From Lentisphaeria bacterium (lineage in GTDB: Bacteria > Verrucomicrobiota > Lentisphaeria > Victivallales > GWF2-50-93): a stretch of DNA of 6,339 nt. Where the stretch lies: assembly GCA_020056205.1 (NCBI GenBank), contig JAGVIF010000341.1, positions 1 through 6,339 of the forward strand, given 5' to 3'. The position numbers and the translations under genes are program-made. Below the pieces are notes generated by a model, which ran no database searches, was not told the DNA's origin, and worked only from the letters and a program-made list of their open reading frames with translations. Shown here piece after piece: positions 5,389 through 6,339 of the stretch (position 1 is its first letter; each line of letters opens with the position of its first letter).

Positions 5389-5415
5389 GTTGGAGTTCAC
5401 AACTTCAGTTGTGTG
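5389..5415 (+). repeat. GTTGGAGTTCACA module with hairpin, copy A
   Basis: GTTGGAGTTCACA (5389-5401) is followed by a tight hairpin, CACAAC (5398-5403) with GTTGTG (5408-5413), loop TTCA. The same 13-mer recurs at 5420-5432, and in reverse complement inside both efp-leader repeats (2377-2389 and 2471-2483). Confidence 0.75.
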
Positions 5416-5419
5416 ATTT

Positions 5420-5474
5420 GTTGGAGTTCACAGCCCCGAGCTCCTGCGGACACGGGATCTTCGACTTTAGCGTG
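5420..5474 (+). repeat. GTTGGAGTTCACA module, copy B, split by 31 bp
   Basis: GTTGGAGTTCACAGC (5420-5434) and TTTAGCGTG (5466-5474) together equal the reverse complement of an uninterrupted 24-bp stretch in each efp-leader repeat (2366-2389 and 2460-2483). Here 31 bp (5435-5465) separate them. The extra segment is GC-rich, has CCCG at one end and CGGG inside, and no coding capacity. Exact insertion borders are ambiguous by about a base because of shared C residues. Confidence 0.75.
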
Positions 5475-5483
5475 GGATTTGAG

Positions 5484-5519
5484 AAAGTGTCAAAGTGTCA
5501 GAGCGTCAGAGTATCAGAG
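5484..5519 (+). repeat. 8-bp tandem repeat
   Basis: There are four and a half units of 8 bp: AAAGTGTC twice (5484-5499), AGAGCGTC (5500-5507), AGAGTATC (5508-5515) and AGAG. It is non-coding and may vary in copy number by slippage. Confidence 0.8.
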
Positions 5520-5565
5520 GTTTTAGAATCGAAAATCGGCAATCGGAAATAATTCGTGTGTTTCG

Positions 5566-5630
5566 CCTGCCCTGAGCCTGCCTGCGGTGAGCTTGCCGAA
5601 GGAGTCGAACTCGTCGAACTTGTCGAATCC
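5566..5630 (+). repeat. TGAGC(C/T)TGCC direct repeat and 9-bp GTCGAA tandem
   Basis: TGAGCCTGCC (5573-5582) and TGAGCTTGCC (5588-5597) are direct repeats 15 bp apart, followed by GAAGG. Then three 9-bp units follow: GTCGAACTC, GTCGAACTT and GTCGAATCC (5604-5630). The CCTGAGCxTGxCGAAGG theme resembles intergenic palindromic repeats that I recognise as widespread in environmental bacterial genomes. That is recall, not a search result. Confidence 0.6.
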
Positions 5631-5673
5631 GAAGTGCGGAAATGCGAGAGTGAAAAAGAGTAGAATTTGGCGT

Positions 5674-5765
5674 CCTACTGCGCTTTGCGCAGTTTTATCA
5701 AAATGAAACTAAATTGATAAAATCGGTGTTCATCGGTGTTCATCGGTGGTGAAGTTTCAAAGGAG
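5674..5765 (+). repeat. Structured leader repeat, copy 3 (upstream of purD)
   Basis: This copy has the same edges as the two efp-leader copies but a different core. The hairpin CTGCGC (5678-5683) with GCGCAG (5687-5692) is followed by TTTTATCA, as in the efp copies. The closing stem is GAAACT (5705-5710) with AGTTTC (5753-5758). The unit ends in the same AAAGGAG (5759-5765). The interior is replaced by a 10-bp tandem, ATCGGTGTTC twice plus ATCGGTGGTG (5722-5751). TTTTATCAA (5693-5701) can also pair with TTGATAAAA (5714-5722), which would compete with the GAAACT stem. The AAAGGAG here is not used by purD, whose own site lies 45 nt later. Confidence 0.7.
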
Positions 5766-5809
5766 AAAACAGAAAACTTAAAACTTAACACCTAACACTT
5801 AAAACTGAT

Positions 5810-5815
5810 AAGGAG
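5810..5815 (+). promoter_or_regulatory. Ribosome binding site of purD
   Basis: AAGGAG lies 4 nt before the ATG at 5820, a short but usable spacing, and it fixes the start of the canonical PurD N-terminus. Just upstream (5771-5806) is an AACTTAA/CACTTAA low-complexity tract. Confidence 0.75.
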
Positions 5816-5819
5816 TTAT

Positions 5820-6339
5820 ATGAATGTGTTTGTTATAGGTTCCGGCGGCAGAGAGCATGCGATTTGCCGGAAACTGGCTCAAAGTCCGAAAATCGGAAAA
5901 ATATTCTGTGCGCCCGGAAATGCGGGAATAGCCTCTATCGCGGAATGCGTTGACATACAAATTGAGGATTATGACAAACTTGCGAAATTCGCAAAAGAAA
6001 ATTCAATGGCGCTGACCGTGGTCGGACCGGAACTGCCGCTCTGCGGCGGCATTGTTGGTATTTTTAAAAGCAAAGGCTTGAAAATTTTCGGCCCTTCCGC
6101 AAAAGCCGCAATATTGGAGGGCAGTAAGATTTATGCCAAACAATTCATGTTGAGGCACGAAATTCCGACCGCATCCGCTGATTTTTTCGAAAACGAAAAA
6201 GAGGCTCTTGAATATTTGAGAAAAATCTTTGATCCTTCACGAGGCATTGTCATAAAAGCCGATGGGCTTGCGGCCGGAAAAGGGGTGACTGTGGCAAAAT
6301 CTTATGACGAGGCGGAAGATGCGGTGAAGGCTTGTTTCG
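5820..6339 (+). CDS. purD: Phosphoribosylamine-glycine ligase (GARS), N-terminal part
   Basis: PurD joins 5-phosphoribosylamine and glycine using ATP to form GAR, the second step of de novo purine synthesis, in the cytoplasm. The first 173 residues are present and the gene runs off the right edge; the family is usually about 420-430 residues long. Visible are the N-domain nucleotide-fold motif VIGSGGREHAI (5-15), APGNAGI (31-37), VVGPELPL (67-74), KIFGPSAKAAILEGSK (88-103), and the start of the ATP-grasp domain, VIKADGLAAGKGV (144-156). No frameshift or missing key residue is seen in this part. It is transcribed away from cobS and preceded by 755 bp of repeat-rich spacer. No purine riboswitch or clear promoter could be recognised. 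Confidence 0.96.
   Translation, partial: MNVFVIGSGGREHAICRKLAQSPKIGKIFCAPGNAGIASIAECVDIQIEDYDKLAKFAKENSMALTVVGPELPLCGGIVGIFKSKGLKIFGPSAKAAILEGSKIYAKQFMLRHEIPTASADFFENEKEALEYLRKIFDPSRGIVIKADGLAAGKGVTVAKSYDEAEDAVKACF

Noticed and set aside
5065..5400. Cobalamin riboswitch upstream of cobS
   Set aside because: No B12 box or related conserved core was found on the minus strand; the region is repeats and AT-rich sequence.

Overview
The window reads as a piece of chromosome from an uncultured environmental bacterium with a moderate-GC genome. The protein families are housekeeping or broadly distributed: EF-P with its lysyl-transferase, cobalamin synthase, PurD, an ECF sigma factor with a DUF5667 partner, and a small GGQ release-factor-like protein. 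The intergenic DNA is packed with short structured repeats of a kind common in metagenome-derived candidate phyla. I cannot place the phylum from sequence alone. A functioning cobalamin and purine pathway argues against the most reduced CPR genomes. There is no phage, plasmid, CRISPR or defence gene, and no large undescribed gene system. The novelty is in the non-coding DNA.

Layout. Positions 1-204 are non-coding and made of hairpin repeats. Positions 205-2175 hold a probable three-gene minus-strand operon, read right to left: release-factor-like protein, ECF sigma factor, then DUF5667 membrane protein. The sigma and DUF5667 genes overlap by ATGA. Positions 2176-2511 are the divergent spacer and efp leader, which holds two tandem copies of a ~94-bp structured repeat. 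Positions 2512-4003 are the plus-strand pair efp-epmA. Positions 4004-4227 lie between the convergent genes epmA and cobS. They hold a long palindrome interrupted by a 115-bp MITE-like insertion with an 11-bp target duplication. Positions 4225-5064 are cobS on the minus strand. Positions 5065-5819 are a 755-bp divergent spacer holding a mosaic of at least six repeat types, including a third, divergent copy of the efp-leader element. From 5820 purD runs off the right edge.

Functional links. EF-P relieves ribosome stalling at polyproline, and EpmA attaches beta-lysine to its conserved lysine, so the pair is one functional unit. The release-factor-like protein also acts on ribosomes, but it sits in a separate, divergently transcribed cluster with the sigma/DUF5667 pair, which looks like a membrane-gated transcriptional switch. 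cobS and purD are single metabolic genes without pathway neighbours in view.

Most notable observations: (1) the MITE-like insertion with 11-bp target duplication inside the epmA/cobS palindrome; (2) the structured leader element present twice before efp and once before purD, with a conserved hairpin plus T-run, a conserved closing stem, and an AAAGGAG edge that serves as the efp Shine-Dalgarno; (3) a 24-bp repeat module that is intact in the efp leader but split by 31 bp at 5420-5474; (4) paired 27-nt hairpins at 75-138 with two compensatory base-pair changes.
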